DNA of 64,000 nt, taken from DAISKN01 sp963716925 (GTDB lineage: Bacteria > Acidobacteriota > Vicinamibacteria > Marinacidobacterales > SMYC01). This document shows, piece by piece, positions 8,891-17,449 of the stretch (positions are counted from its first letter, which is position 1; each line of letters starts with the position of its first letter). The stretch spans positions 248,001-312,000 of the forward strand of contig CAVQUX010000014.1 of NCBI GenBank assembly GCA_963716925.1, read 5' to 3'. The notes under the pieces are model-generated. The model was given only the letters and a program-made list of their open reading frames with translations. It made no database searches and was not told the origin of the DNA. A program made the position numbers and the translations under genes.

Positions 8891-9949
8891 TCACTCCGCC
8901 TGACCTCGAGCCACGCGAGCCGCCAATTCCAGAAACTCCGCGCCGGTCCGAACGGTCCCTGCCTCTTCGAGCGTCATCCGCGGGTTGAGCTCGCGAGCCC
9001 GCTGCACCATGAGCTCCGCCGCGTCCCCATGATGGCCGAGCCGGTCGTGGAGCGAGCCCAGCCCCAGGAGAAACGTCCGGGTCGAGCCGCTCACGACCGC
9101 CGTCTCCGGCCAGACCGGTCCGAAAGACCGTGCGAGCCGCCAAACGACGAGGACGTAGAGGATTCCGAGCTGGAGAAGGAACAGATCGAACGCGAAGCGC
9201 GGCCGCGTCTGTTCCCCGGAGATAGCGGCGCTCAGGCCGTGATGGTACTCGTCGAAGCTCCAGGCTCGACCGAGAGAGCTCAGGAGGGACTCGAGCAGGT
9301 CCGCATTTCCCGCCTGAAGGAGCCGCGCGTTCCCGAGCGACTCCGACGGCAGGACGACCACGCGTCCGTTCAACGAGGGAAAGACGAAGACCAGCGGCTC
9401 GCCCTTCGGACCTTCGTACAGTACCTCCGCCTCGAGGGGTGCCTGTGGCGCCCGGGAAAACGCGGAGACGCGGAGCGGCGGCGCGTCGAGACCTTCGGCG
9501 GGGGTGAGGCTCCACTCCTGGTTCGCGTGCGCGCGCCAGGCGAAAAACCCGAGGGGCGGATCGTCTCGAAGCTCGTTCGGCGAGAGGCCGAGCCAGCCCA
9601 TCGCCTCTCGCTCGGGCAGCAAGCCGGCGTCTCCCGAATAGCCGAGAACGATAGTCCCGCCGCGAAGGAGATGCTGCTGGATTCCCGCCTGCTCGCTTCG
9701 GCCCGCTCCTCGCTGCCAGGGGAACGCGAGCACGAGCACCTCGGCGGGGGCTGCTTCGTCGAGGGGAAGGTCGAGGAGCGTCACCTCGATGCCGCGCTCC
9801 TCGAGATAGCGGCGCGCGGTGAAGAAACCGCGCGATCCCACGGACAACGCGCTCGCCGAAGCCGTCTCCCGTACTTCGACGAGAAGCGACATCACGAGCG
9901 CCAGAACGGCCAGGAGCAGGCCCCACCGGAGGATCGATTTTCCGCTCAC
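8891..9949 (-). CDS. DUF4350 domain membrane protein of the MoxR operon
   Basis: A 352-aa protein with an N-terminal membrane helix (about residues 6-24, LLLAVLALVMSLLVEV), an extracytoplasmic glutaminase-like domain and a C-terminal helix near residues 245-262 (LFLLQLGILYVLVVWRLA), followed by a cytoplasmic tail. The start of the domain (SRGFFTARRYLEERG, then LVLAFPW) fits DUF4350, a usual companion of MoxR/DUF58 systems. The GTG at 9949 overlaps the upstream stop (GTGA), showing tight coupling with the DUF4129 gene. Confidence 0.78.
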   Translation of the reverse strand: MSGKSILRWGLLLAVLALVMSLLVEVRETASASALSVGSRGFFTARRYLEERGIEVTLLDLPLDEAAPAEVLVLAFPWQRGAGRSEQAGIQQHLLRGGTIVLGYSGDAGLLPEREAMGWLGLSPNELRDDPPLGFFAWRAHANQEWSLTPAEGLDAPPLRVSAFSRAPQAPLEAEVLYEGPKGEPLVFVFPSLNGRVVVLPSESLGNARLLQAGNADLLESLLSSLGRAWSFDEYHHGLSAAISGEQTRPRFAFDLFLLQLGILYVLVVWRLARSFGPVWPETAVVSGSTRTFLLGLGSLHDRLGHHGDAAELMVQRARELNPRMTLEEAGTVRTGAEFLELAARVARGQAE

Positions 9950-10638
9950 GCGAGCTGGCGCTCCAGGGACCGGACGAGATCGTGCACTTCCTCGAGCGAG
10001 GGCCTGCTCGTGCCGTACATCATCCGCTCGAGCCTTCGAACGGGCTCCTTCAGACCCGGGCCGGTAGAGCTCGAGAGGAGGTCGCCGCTCGTCCAGGAGC
10101 CCTGCACCCGCGACCCGAGAAGCGAGCGCGCGAGCCACCACCAGACCGCCTCGAGAGACCCGGCGACGTCCGATTCCTCGATTCGGCGGTCGAGCTCCTC
10201 GCGCCAGCGAGCCCTGTCCCAAGCGGGAACGTTCCGCTCGGGACCCGGAATCATGGAGCTCGATGGATCCGGGGCGGGGCGGGATGTCCTCCGAAAGGCG
10301 TAGCGGACTCCCAGGAACAAAAGCAAGAGCGCGGTGAGCGCGGCGGCGACGAGCGCCGCGTTCCCGATGGCGTTTCCCAGCTCCTTCGCGTACTGGCCGA
10401 AAGGCTCGAGGAGATCCATCAACCAGAGGCTGAGGCGGTTGCGGAGATGCTCCAGGTACGCGAGGACGCCGCGGCGCACCACCGTCGTCTCGACGGCGTT
10501 CTCCCGCGCGAGTCGCTCGACCAGCTCATGATCGGCCGCCTCGAATCGAAACCCGGAAGCCTGATCCTGGGCCGTCGTTTCCGAGCCGAGGCTCGCGTAC
10601 ACCGCGAGGGCGAGCGCGATCGTTCTCGGATGGCTCAC
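9946..10638 (-). CDS. DUF4129 domain protein of the MoxR operon
   Basis: A 230-aa protein: signal-like N-terminus, one central membrane segment (about residues 85-106, VAAALTALLLLFLGVRYAF), then a cytoplasmic C-terminal helical domain with the pattern WREELDRRIEESDVAGSLEA and a final segment typical of DUF4129. Its placement between a polytopic protein and DUF4350 is standard. The GTG at 10638 overlaps the previous stop (GTGA) and its own stop overlaps the next start, so the three genes form one translationally coupled chain. The family has no settled biochemical role. Confidence 0.72.
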   Translation of the reverse strand: MSHPRTIALALAVYASLGSETTAQDQASGFRFEAADHELVERLARENAVETTVVRRGVLAYLEHLRNRLSLWLMDLLEPFGQYAKELGNAIGNAALVAAALTALLLLFLGVRYAFRRTSRPAPDPSSSMIPGPERNVPAWDRARWREELDRRIEESDVAGSLEAVWWWLARSLLGSRVQGSWTSGDLLSSSTGPGLKEPVRRLERMMYGTSRPSLEEVHDLVRSLERQLA

Positions 10639-11537
10639 GAGGATTGCGGCTCCGGGACCGAGCGTTCCAGCTCCTGCAGCACGGCGTCGAGATCCTCGCC
10701 CTCGCGGCGGCGCCTCACGTCGAGGAACAGGAGCGCCAGACCCAGGTTGACGTACAGGTAGAGCGCGGCATTGGTCATGGATCCGAGCGCCGCCCCCGGG
10801 ATCTGAAACCAGGCCATTTCCTCCATCATCGCCGCCGGGTCCGGAGCCTCTCCCGTACTCGCCTTCCGAATCAGAAGAATCTGCTGCACCACCGCGAAGG
10901 GAACCTGGAACAGCATGCTCACCGCGGAGGCCAGAATCCAAGCGACCATCGCCAGAAGGAAAGCCTTCACGATGGGATTGTCCCCCACGCGGTGCCGGAG
11001 GTTGAAGTGGAGGAGCTCCGCGGATCGTTTCAGCGCCGCCACCCCGTAGCGGCCTTCTTCCGCCATCACCGGGGCGACGAAGCTGAAGAGGAACGCGAGG
11101 TAGATGCCGGGAACGAGACAGAAGAGGCTCCCCGCGAGCACGCACAAGAACGTCAGGAGGACGGTCCCGATGACGCGCGGGCGCAGAAACCAGAGCCAAC
11201 TCTTCGTGATGTCGATCGGCCGGCCCGTGGCGGCATTCATCGTCGCGAGAATGCAGGCGCCCCATGCGGCGTATTGGACCGCTATCACCCCCACGAACGT
11301 GAGGCCGAGCCCTCCGATCGCGGCGAGCATCTCGGAAACCGCGGGGCTGCCCGAGGAGAACGAAGCGAGCGAGCTGACCCGCTTGAAGTAGAAGAAGGTG
11401 ATGGGAACGGAGAGAAACGCGAGGGGGAGCGCGATCCCCGGAAAGAGAGCGGAGAAGTCGCGGCGGAGCCGACGGACGGCCTCGTCGATGAGGACCCTCA
11501 AGGGAAGGGGACGGTAAAGGCCGGGCGCCTCGCTCAT
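10635..11537 (-). CDS. Polytopic membrane protein of the MoxR operon, unknown function
   Basis: A 300-aa integral membrane protein with about six hydrophobic segments and an amphipathic loop. The ATG at 11537 overlaps the stop of the SpoIIM-like gene (ATGA); the longer in-frame upstream stretch lies inside that gene. A protein of this shape normally stands at this position in SpoIIM/RDD/MoxR operons and is thought to be part of their membrane complex. I see no catalytic motif. The C-terminal 35 residues are charged and cytoplasmic. Confidence 0.75.
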   Translation of the reverse strand: MSEAPGLYRPLPLRVLIDEAVRRLRRDFSALFPGIALPLAFLSVPITFFYFKRVSSLASFSSGSPAVSEMLAAIGGLGLTFVGVIAVQYAAWGACILATMNAATGRPIDITKSWLWFLRPRVIGTVLLTFLCVLAGSLFCLVPGIYLAFLFSFVAPVMAEEGRYGVAALKRSAELLHFNLRHRVGDNPIVKAFLLAMVAWILASAVSMLFQVPFAVVQQILLIRKASTGEAPDPAAMMEEMAWFQIPGAALGSMTNAALYLYVNLGLALLFLDVRRRREGEDLDAVLQELERSVPEPQSS

Positions 11538-12499
11538 TCGTCGGATTCCCGGAGAAACGGATTCCAGGCGAACACCAGGAACAGACTCAGAAGCGTGATG
11601 CCGAGGAGCACCTTCGAAGCCGCGGGGATGCTCTCGGAGGGCGATATGAAACCCTCGACGACGCCGAGAAGCACGAACCACGGAAGGCATCCGAGCAGGA
11701 CCGAAAGCGCCTCCCGCGCGGCTTTCGGAAGCGATTCGCGCCGCGGTGCCTCACCCGCCTCGACGAGCGCCCGTCCGACGCTGAGCCCGGCGCCGGCGGC
11801 AACGAGGATGAGGGTGATCTCGAGGGGCCCGTGCGCCGCGACGAAAGTAAGGAGCCTTCCTGCGAGGTCGTAGTGAGCCGTGATTCCGACGACGGCCCCG
11901 AGGAGAAGCCCGTTCAGCAGCAGAACGTAGAGCGCCCCGAGCCCCGCGAGCGCGCCTCCCGCCCAGGCGGCGATGGCGACGCTCATGTTGTTGGTGGCGA
12001 TCGCGGAAGAAGAGATCGAGGGAGGGACGACCGTGCCGAGGGACTCGGTCCATAGCCTGCCCTCCGAAAGGCCGGAAACCGCCTCCGGTCCCAGGAAGGC
12101 GAGAGCCATCCCCGGCTGCATGATCGCCAGGAACTGGCCGAGGAACAGGGAGGAGACGAACAGGAGCGCGGCGATGCCGATCTGTGGAGAGACCGCGCGA
12201 AAGGCCCGGGGGAACGTTCGTGTGAGGAACCGGGCGACTCCGAACCGGCTGGTCTCGGGGTCGCGCTGCAGAACGTAGGTCCCTTCGAGTGTCAGAGCCG
12301 CGAGCCGTTCCGCGGCGCGGGTGCTCGGGAAGCGCGACCGCGCAAGCGCGAAGTCGTGGAGCACCCGGCGATACTGGACGGCCAGGGCTTCGAGATCCGC
12401 GTAACGCAGCGTCGACCGACCGTCGCGCGCGCGGCGAAGACCCTCTTCGAGCCCCTTCCAGATCGGCTCCCTCGTCCGCAGAAAACGCTGGTAATCCAT
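11534..12499 (-). CDS. SpoIIM-like (DUF95) membrane protein
   Basis: A 321-aa protein with a soluble helical N-terminal domain of about 115 residues (YQRFLRTREPIWKGLEEGL and a later YRRVLHDFALAR) followed by about five membrane segments. It matches stage II sporulation protein M family proteins in layout. In non-sporulating bacteria such genes accompany RDD and MoxR/DUF58 genes. It begins 11 bases after the RDD gene and overlaps the following gene by 4 bases, so it is co-transcribed. There is no sign that this organism sporulates. Confidence 0.85.
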   Translation of the reverse strand: MDYQRFLRTREPIWKGLEEGLRRARDGRSTLRYADLEALAVQYRRVLHDFALARSRFPSTRAAERLAALTLEGTYVLQRDPETSRFGVARFLTRTFPRAFRAVSPQIGIAALLFVSSLFLGQFLAIMQPGMALAFLGPEAVSGLSEGRLWTESLGTVVPPSISSSAIATNNMSVAIAAWAGGALAGLGALYVLLLNGLLLGAVVGITAHYDLAGRLLTFVAAHGPLEITLILVAAGAGLSVGRALVEAGEAPRRESLPKAAREALSVLLGCLPWFVLLGVVEGFISPSESIPAASKVLLGITLLSLFLVFAWNPFLRESDE

Positions 12500-12510
12500 C
12501 GCCGGTCGGC

Positions 12511-13233
12511 TCAGCCCGTGAGAAAGGCGCGCCGAAGCGCCTGCGCCGGGTCGTCTTCATCGGCTCGCGGGAGAAAAGAAGGATCGGTCTTCTGGATCCA
12601 GAGGAGAGCCCGCGCCGAGAGCTCTCGCGCGCGCTCGGGCGAAAGCTCGTCGAGACGCTCGAGGAGCGCCTCCACGAACGCGATCTCTTTCGCGCCGAAC
12701 CCCTGGGGGACGCGCGCGATCGCCACCTCCGCGCGGGAAGCGGCCTGCCGGAGCACCAGAGTGCCGGCGAGCCGGTCCCCGAGCCGGCGCGCCCGCGGAT
12801 CGGCGGCCATCAGCGGGACGCCCACGAAGAGGTCCACCAGGCGCACGAAGTTGCGGACGAGGATCGCCGAAGGGGCGGCTTTTCCTCCGGTTCGGCTGAC
12901 GACCCGAAGCCCGATCGCAGCCTTCCCCGCCGTCTTTCCTCCGAACGCGAGCTCGCTTCCCGCGAAATATCCCCAATCCAGGAGGAACAGTCCGGCGATC
13001 ATGCCGACGGCGACCCATCCTCCCTCGAGAACGGATCCGAGAAGAAATATCGAGGCAAGAATCCAGAGAATGCTGAGCGCGCTCAGGAACAGATAGTCGA
13101 TCGAAGCGGCGAGAGAGCGGCTCGCCGCGCCCGCGATCGGGAGCTCCAGCGGGACGTTGTCGAGAGCGAAGAGGGTCTCGGAGTCCCGGTCGGGAGCCCG
13201 CTCCATGTCCATGAGGTCGACACTCCTGGCCAT
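12511..13233 (-). CDS. RDD family membrane protein, first gene of the MoxR operon
   Basis: A 240-aa protein. After about 35 residues comes the RDD-type start (ASRSLAASIDYLFL) with the conserved Arg and Asp at the membrane edge, then two central helices and a third, with the second conserved block RLVDLFVGVPL followed by RRLGDRLAGTLVL. RDD proteins are small membrane proteins, some with ion-exchange activity, and head many MoxR operons. Alternative starts exist at two internal Met codons near the N-terminus. The 107 bases between this start and the divergent dipeptidase gene at 13341 must hold both promoters. Confidence 0.82.
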   Translation of the reverse strand: MARSVDLMDMERAPDRDSETLFALDNVPLELPIAGAASRSLAASIDYLFLSALSILWILASIFLLGSVLEGGWVAVGMIAGLFLLDWGYFAGSELAFGGKTAGKAAIGLRVVSRTGGKAAPSAILVRNFVRLVDLFVGVPLMAADPRARRLGDRLAGTLVLRQAASRAEVAIARVPQGFGAKEIAFVEALLERLDELSPERARELSARALLWIQKTDPSFLPRADEDDPAQALRRAFLTG

Positions 13234-13340
13234 TCGGCCGGCTATTCAGTTCGAGAAGTTCCGATCAGGATACCACGGAGCCGCGCGGCCGGGGAGCGGC
13301 CGTTTACAGGGCGCCTTCGAGACGGTAGCATCGACCCGTC

Positions 13341-14333
13341 ATGCTGATGTTCCTCGCGGTCCTCACGCAGAGCCTCTCGGTCGATATCCACTCGCACCCG
13401 AGCCGCTTTCACCGCGCGAACGTCGACCGGATCGAGGCGGAGGAGATCGCGCGCTACCGGCGAAGCGGCATCGACGTCGTGGTCTGCAACATCTCGACCG
13501 ACACTCTCTACCGTGGGGGGTACGTGACGCGGGACGGACGGTCCATCGAGACCGGCATGCTGCGGGCCGAGCCCGGCGAGAGCTGGGTCTTCACTCTCGA
13601 CCGGCTCGACCGCATCCTGGCGACTCCCTCGGGCGGCGAGGCTCTTCTCGTGAGGACGCCGGAGGAGGCGATCGACGCCAAGCTCCGGGGCAAGCTCGCG
13701 CTCGTCGCGGCGCTCGAAGGCGCCGACGGCCTCGAGGGAGAAATCGAGCACCTTCGAGAGCTCCACCGCAAGGGAGTCTCTCTCGTGCAGCTCGTCCATT
13801 TCCGCGCGAACGAGATTGGCCACATCCAGACCTGGCCCTACACTCCGGGCGGGCTGACCGAGTTCGGCCGCGAAGTGGTCGCCGAAGCGAACCGGCTGAA
13901 AATGGTGATCGATCTCGCCCATGCGAACGCGGAGACCATCCGGGACGCCCTCGCGGTATCGGGCCATCCGGTGATCTTCAGTCACACGGGTGCGTCGTCT
14001 CTGAAGAAGCTCGACCGCCATCTGGACGACGGGGAGATACGCGCCATCGCCGAAAAAGGCGGGGTCATCGGGATCTGGCCGAACGGCGACGCGCTACCCG
14101 AGCTTCGGGACATGGTGGACCACATCGACTACGTGAAGAAGCTCGTGGGGATCGATCACGTCGGGATCGGAAGCGATCTCCGGGGCATGTCGAAGTACAC
14201 CGCGGGATTCGGTGAGGAGGCCCGCTTCGACGTCGTCGCCGAGGCGCTCCACGAGAGAGGCTATTCACCGGCCGAGATCGAGAAAGTGATGGGGGAGAAC
14301 TTCGTCCGGGTATGGAGGGAGGTCACGAAGTGA
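13341..14333 (+). CDS. Second membrane dipeptidase (peptidase family M19)
   Basis: A 330-aa M19 enzyme, shorter than the one at 1.7 kb. It begins with a short hydrophobic stretch (MLMFLAVLTQSLS), likely a signal peptide, directly followed by the first metal motif DIHSHPS. Later motifs are ALEGADG (bridging Glu), IDLAHAN, IFSHTGASS and IGSDLRGM. The product is probably periplasmic. Its stop overlaps the start of the Tat-exported asparaginase gene (GTGA), so the two hydrolases are made together, and both act on amide bonds outside the cytoplasm. Confidence 0.9.
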   Translation: MLMFLAVLTQSLSVDIHSHPSRFHRANVDRIEAEEIARYRRSGIDVVVCNISTDTLYRGGYVTRDGRSIETGMLRAEPGESWVFTLDRLDRILATPSGGEALLVRTPEEAIDAKLRGKLALVAALEGADGLEGEIEHLRELHRKGVSLVQLVHFRANEIGHIQTWPYTPGGLTEFGREVVAEANRLKMVIDLAHANAETIRDALAVSGHPVIFSHTGASSLKKLDRHLDDGEIRAIAEKGGVIGIWPNGDALPELRDMVDHIDYVKKLVGIDHVGIGSDLRGMSKYTAGFGEEARFDVVAEALHERGYSPAEIEKVMGENFVRVWREVTK

Positions 14334-15433
14334 GAACCATGAATCGACGCGAATTCGTTCGGTCGACGGCGAAAGGCGGTCTCGCGGCGGTCGCGGCCCC
14401 TACCCTGGTCGCGCCCAAGAGCGCCCGGCCGGTGGTCGTTTCCGACCGCAGCGGAATCTCCTTCAAGAACGGCGGGCCGAAGACCTGCGTCGAGACCGCG
14501 TTCGAGAGGATTCTGCAGGGGAAAGACGTCCTCGATGCGATCATCGAGGGAGTCAATATCGTGGAGAACGACCCCGAGGAGATGGGGGTGGGCTACGGCG
14601 CCGTGCCGAACGCGGAGGGAGTGGTCCAGCTGGACGCGTCGTGCATGCACGGCCCCACGAAGCGGGCCGGCGGCGTCGCCGCGATCGAAGGAGTGCGCAC
14701 ACCGTCTCTGGTGGCGAAGGCCGTCATGGAGTTCACCGATCATCATCTTCTCGTTGGAAAGGGCGCTCAGGAGTTCGCGAGAAGACTGGGGTTCGAGATC
14801 GAGGAGGACCTCACGACCGAGAAGTCCCGGAAGCTGTGGCTCGAGTGGAAGCGTCGCATCGATCCGGAGCACTACCTCGATCCGAAGAAACGGACGGCGA
14901 TCGGATACGAGGCCTCTCTCCAGATGCTGAAGGAAGGCCTCGTTCACGAGAGCCATTTCTGGGGAACCATCCACTGCAGCGGAATCAACCCGCGGGGTGA
15001 GATCTCGGGCGTGACCAGCACCAGCGGGCTGAGCTTCAAGATTCCGGGACGGACCGGGGACTCGCCGATACTGGGGGCGGGGATCTACTTGGACAACGAG
15101 GTGGGAGCCTGCGGATCGACGGGGCGGGGGGAAGCGAACCTCTACAACCTCACGTCCTTTCTCATCGTGGAGAACATGCGCCGGGGAGCGCATCCCAAGG
15201 ATGCCGCGCTCGAAGGATTGAGGCGGATTCAGTCGAATACCGTCGAGAAGCGACTCCTCAACCGCCGTGGACTCCCGAACTTCAACATTCGCTTCTTCGC
15301 GTTGAACGCAAAAGGCGAGTACGCGGGGGTCAGCATGTATCGGGCGGAGGAGACGGTCTTCGCCGTCTGCGACGAGAACGGCGCTCGTGAGGAGACCCTC
15401 GAGCCGCTGCTCGAGGGGGCACCCTCCGATTAG
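14330..15433 (+). CDS. Tat-exported N4-(beta-N-acetylglucosaminyl)-L-asparaginase / isoaspartyl peptidase (Ntn hydrolase)
   Basis: The protein is 367 aa from the GTG at 14330, or 364 from the ATG at 14339. GGAGGGAGG at 14315-14323 fits the GTG better. A twin-arginine leader (NRREFVRST, then an alanine-rich stretch) precedes a family-2 asparaginase domain. The autocleavage nucleophile is the Thr of FWGTIHCSG (residue 213 from GTG), followed by GVTSTSGLSFKIPGR and GACGSTGRGE. Such enzymes self-cleave and release aspartate from glycosyl-asparagine, isoaspartyl peptides or asparagine. The Tat signal places it in the periplasm, next to the exported dipeptidase. Confidence 0.87.
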   Translation: MRTMNRREFVRSTAKGGLAAVAAPTLVAPKSARPVVVSDRSGISFKNGGPKTCVETAFERILQGKDVLDAIIEGVNIVENDPEEMGVGYGAVPNAEGVVQLDASCMHGPTKRAGGVAAIEGVRTPSLVAKAVMEFTDHHLLVGKGAQEFARRLGFEIEEDLTTEKSRKLWLEWKRRIDPEHYLDPKKRTAIGYEASLQMLKEGLVHESHFWGTIHCSGINPRGEISGVTSTSGLSFKIPGRTGDSPILGAGIYLDNEVGACGSTGRGEANLYNLTSFLIVENMRRGAHPKDAALEGLRRIQSNTVEKRLLNRRGLPNFNIRFFALNAKGEYAGVSMYRAEETVFAVCDENGAREETLEPLLEGAPSD

Positions 15434-15541
15434 CAGGGTGCTGAAAAATGCATTCGCACCCTGCGCGAGCGGAGCGAGCCCGGCCCGAATGGGCCGCCGA
15501 CATCTTCAGGCCGCGGGGCCTTAGAGAGAGTCCCCCGCGGC
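15433..15541. other. Three-hairpin structured intergenic element
   Basis: Three inverted repeats lie in a row: GCAGGGTGC/GCACCCTGC (15433-15441 and 15456-15464, 9 bp, 14-base loop); CGGCCC/GGGCCG (15481-15486 and 15491-15496, 6 bp, 4-base loop); and GCCGCGGGG/CCCCGCGGC (15510-15518 and 15533-15541, 9 bp). The start, CAGGGTGCTGAAAAA, resembles ends of small mobile repeats. There is no U-tract as in a standard terminator and no coding potential. It may be a miniature repeat, a REP-like element or an mRNA-stabilising structure between the asparaginase and amidohydrolase genes. Confidence 0.5.
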
Positions 15542-15556
15542 ACTGATGCAATTAGC

Positions 15557-16826
15557 GTGCGCCGCTCCCTGAATCGCAGCGTTCTCGGACTTACGATTCT
15601 GTTTTCCAGTGCCAGCCGTGCGATGACCGGTCAAACAGACTCCGCGACCCGCGTCGATCTCGTCCTGACCGGCGGCACGATCTACACCGGCCCCACGGAC
15701 GAGCCGATCGCGAACGGCGTCGTGGTCCTCCACAACGGCAAGATCGCCGAGGTGGGCCGCCAGGGCTCGGTCCGCGTTCCCGAAGGCGCCAGAACCCTGG
15801 ACTGCTCCGGGCTCACCCTCGCCGCCGGTTTCTGGAACAGTCACGTTCACTTCATGGAGCGAAAGTGGGCGGACGCCGCGAATCTACCGGCGGCCGAGCT
15901 CGCGTTTCAGCTCGAGGCCATGCTGACCCGATTTGGATTCACCAGCGTTTTCGACACCGGGTCGCCCTGGGAGAACACCCGGCAGCTTCGCGAGCGCATC
16001 GACTCCGGAGAGATCCCCGGTCCTCGTATCCGCTCCACTGGAGAAGGCCTCCTGGGAAAGGGCTGGCTTCCGCCCGACGCGGTTCTGAGAACCCTCGGGG
16101 TCATGCTGTTTCCGCTGCCGGAAGTGACGGATGCTGCGGATGCCCGCGCCGCCGCGGCGAAGGTCCTCGACGGCGGGACCGATGGTCTGAAATTCTTCGC
16201 CGCTGCGCAGTTTCCTCCGTTCGCCTTGCTTCCGGGGGAAGCCATTCGAGCCGCCGTCGACGAGGCCCATCGGCGGGGAAAGCCGGTCTTCGTTCATCCC
16301 ACGAGCCGCGATGGCTTGCTCGCGGCCGTGGCCGGCGGTGTGGACGTCGTCGCGCACACCACTCCTCAGTCGGGCCCGTGGGACGAATCCGTAGTCGACG
16401 CCATGCGACAGGCGAAAGTCGCTCTGATACCGACGCTGAAGGCCTGGAAATACCTGCTGCGACACGACCGCGCTTCGCTGGGGGACGCGCAGACTCGGAC
16501 GGGCGTGGGACAGCTGCGGGCATGGCTCGTATCGGGAGGGCCGGTCCTCTTCGGCACCGACGTCGGTGGGATCGACGACTACGATCCCGGCGACGAGTAC
16601 CTGTTGATGGCCGAGGCCGGAATGACGTTTCGCCAGATTCTCGCTTCACTCACGACGGCGCCGGCGGAGAAATTCGGAGAATCGGACCGGCTCGGGCGGA
16701 TCGCTCCCGGTCTCGTTGCGGATCTCGTCGTCCTGGACGGCGACCCGTCCCGGGACGTCCGGTTGTTCGGCAGCCGTGCGGTACACGATCCGGGATGGAG
16801 AAGTGATTTACGAGGACGAGCGGTAG
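15557..16826 (+). CDS. Exported metal-dependent amidohydrolase (imidazolonepropionase-like), frameshifted near its C-terminus
   Basis: An amidohydrolase of 422 aa after correction, with a likely signal peptide. Metal motifs: NSHVHFME (HxH), GGTDGLKFFA (bridging Lys region), VFVHPTS, VVAHTT and FGTDVGG (Asp). The uninterrupted frame would run to 16882 with an arginine-rich non-family tail. Removing one base near 16775 (AGCCGTG) instead gives the expected end VRYTIRDGEVIYEDER and stop at 16824-16826. The family hydrolyses cyclic amides, prolyl dipeptides or similar; the substrate is unknown. The GTG start at 15557 has no clear ribosome binding site. Confidence 0.8.
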
Positions 16827-16862
16827 CTGGCGAGGCCTTGAGAAGGCGATTCGCAGGAGATA

Positions 16863-16895
16863 TAGTATCCCCTATAGGATAGTATGGAGGATACT
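16863..16895 (+). promoter_or_regulatory. Operator and SD-sequestering hairpin of the toxin-antitoxin operon
   Basis: An A+T-rich patch contains repeated GTATCC/GGATAC half-sites: TATCC (16866-16870) and GGATA (16877-16881) form one inverted repeat. AGTAT (16881-16885) and ATACT (16891-16895) form a second, whose loop is exactly the ribosome binding site GGAGG. Toxin-antitoxin operons are usually repressed by the antitoxin at such palindromes; the SD hairpin could add translational control. Confidence 0.55.
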
Positions 16896-16897
16896 CA

Positions 16898-17128
16898 ATG
16901 AAGGGCAAGCTTTCCGCCACGGTCGAAGAGCCGCTCCTGGATTTTCTCGATTCGCTGCCCGGAAAATCGAGGTCCGATAAGCTCGAGCGCGTCCTCGAGC
17001 GCTTCAAGCGTCTGGTGGACGACAAGCGGCTTCGGGAGCAACTCGCGGGATGCCGAGAGGAAGACGACGAGCGGCGCGAACAGGAAGCCTGGGAACGAAC
17101 GTTCGACGAGGCGATGTGGAACGAATAA
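16898..17128 (+). CDS. Ribbon-helix-helix-like antitoxin of a MazEF-type pair
   Basis: This 76-aa acidic protein has a short N-terminal strand (KLSATVEEPLLDFLDS) followed by helices, as in CopG/MazE-type ribbon-helix-helix antitoxins, and a charged C-terminal tail that would bind the toxin. An ATG at 16898 follows GGAGG at 16886-16890. Its last 13 bases overlap the GTG of the MazF-like gene. It is expected to neutralise the toxin and repress its own operon through the upstream palindromes. Confidence 0.72.
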   Translation: MKGKLSATVEEPLLDFLDSLPGKSRSDKLERVLERFKRLVDDKRLREQLAGCREEDDERREQEAWERTFDEAMWNE

Positions 17129-17439
17129 GCCGCGGCGAGATCTGGCTCGTCGAACCGATCGGGTTCCCCAAACCGCGGCCGGCCCTGGTGCTCAGCATCA
17201 ATGCGCTCAACGACCTTCGCCCGGAAGTGCTGCTGGTGCCGATCACGACGAAGGAAGGACCGCTTCGAGTGGGATTGACCGATGACGCCGCGACGACGGG
17301 TCTCAAGGAGAAGAGCTTCGCCCAATGCGAGTCGGTCGGCCCCGTGCACAAATCGCGGTTGAAAAAGAGAATCGGAGTGGTCAAGCCCGGCAATCTCGCC
17401 GAGGTGGGGTCCGGAGTCAAAAGGGTTCTGGGTCTCTAG
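17116..17439 (+). CDS. MazF/PemK-family toxin (predicted mRNA endoribonuclease)
   Basis: A 107-aa protein with the MazF/PemK fold pattern: an N-terminal RGEIWLVEP strand, FPKPRPALVLS (the conserved K/R-P-RP loop), VLLVPITT, then CESVGPVHKSRLKKRIG. MazF toxins cleave mRNA at short sequence sites and arrest growth when the antitoxin decays. The GTG start at 17116 is inside the end of the antitoxin frame; translating further upstream gives only out-of-frame antitoxin sequence. The order antitoxin-toxin with overlap is standard. Confidence 0.82.
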   Translation: MERISRGEIWLVEPIGFPKPRPALVLSINALNDLRPEVLLVPITTKEGPLRVGLTDDAATTGLKEKSFAQCESVGPVHKSRLKKRIGVVKPGNLAEVGSGVKRVLGL

Positions 17440-17449
17440 CGGACCGAGT

